Origin: Clostridium sp. UBA1056
Lineage (GTDB): Bacteria; Bacillota; Clostridia; Clostridiales; Clostridiaceae
Direction of reading: 5' to 3'
DNA length: 23,398 bases
Assembly: GCA_002316385.1 (NCBI GenBank)
Contig: DCDL01000052.1
Location: 1,413 to 24,810 of the forward strand
This document shows, one piece after another, positions 23,242 to 23,398 of the stretch; the stretch's first letter is position 1; each line of letters begins with the position of its first letter. The position numbers and the translations under genes were made by a program. The notes below the pieces were generated by a model. It did no database searches, had not been told where the DNA came from, and worked only from the letters and a program-made list of their open reading frames with translations.

Positions 23242-23398
23242 GTGATTGTAAAGTAAGTATACCTTAAAACTGAATATGAAATAATTATTAAACAGTAGAA
23301 TAACTATTGTACATATGTTCTAATGATGTTGAAATGTAAGTAATTGGAAGTTGTTTAACATTTTAGACATATTAAAATAAAAAGAATCTTATCGTTCA

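Overview
The window is low-GC Firmicutes DNA, most likely a Clostridium sensu stricto chromosome. Evidence: strongly A+T-rich codon use, G-rich Shine-Dalgarno sites (GGGGAG, AGGAGG), an iron-dependent alcohol dehydrogenase of the solventogenic clostridial type, and a tmRNA whose tag reads AEDNFAIAA, close to known clostridial tags. The species cannot be named from the sequence.

Core region (1-7110): rnr (RNase R), a terminator, an Fe-alcohol dehydrogenase behind an extended -10 promoter with a Rex-like operator, a 51-nt hairpin, a small replication-initiator-like winged-helix gene on the minus strand beside an A+T-rich palindrome and repeats, smpB with its terminator, a histidine-phosphatase-family gene, and ssrA (tmRNA). 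RNase R, SmpB and tmRNA are partners in ribosome rescue. The ssrA gene is interrupted: its T-loop is split by a 292-nt ORF-less insert with the hallmarks of a self-splicing group I intron (6768-7059). Removing it restores a 357-nt tmRNA with a perfect T-arm.

Accessory region (7077-21619): the last bases of ssrA (TCGCCTCCACCATGAAA) recur exactly at 10267-10283, and a shorter piece (CTCCACCATG) recurs at 21610-21619. Each copy is followed at once by its own terminator hairpin. This is the expected signature of two tandem genomic islands inserted at the 3' end of ssrA. Island A (about 3.2 kb) carries a DUF5677-like gene, a recombinase remnant and a large protein with a HEPN-like C-terminal motif. 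Island B (about 11.3 kb) carries a small membrane protein, an unknown protein with a HEPN-like C-terminal half, a complete type I restriction-modification operon (hsdM-hsdS-hsdR), a decayed large serine recombinase, and a two-gene operon of a four-helix membrane protein and a ComEC-like metallo-beta-lactamase-fold hydrolase. No intact integrase is present. The cargo looks like anti-phage defence.

Distal flank (21620-23398): a free-standing single-motif LAGLIDADG homing endonuclease gene converges on the last ssrA-end repeat, and a coiled-coil J-domain protein follows. If both islands are removed on paper, the endonuclease gene falls directly downstream of ssrA. This raises the hypothesis that the ORF-less tmRNA intron and the endonuclease were once a linked homing pair that the islands later separated.
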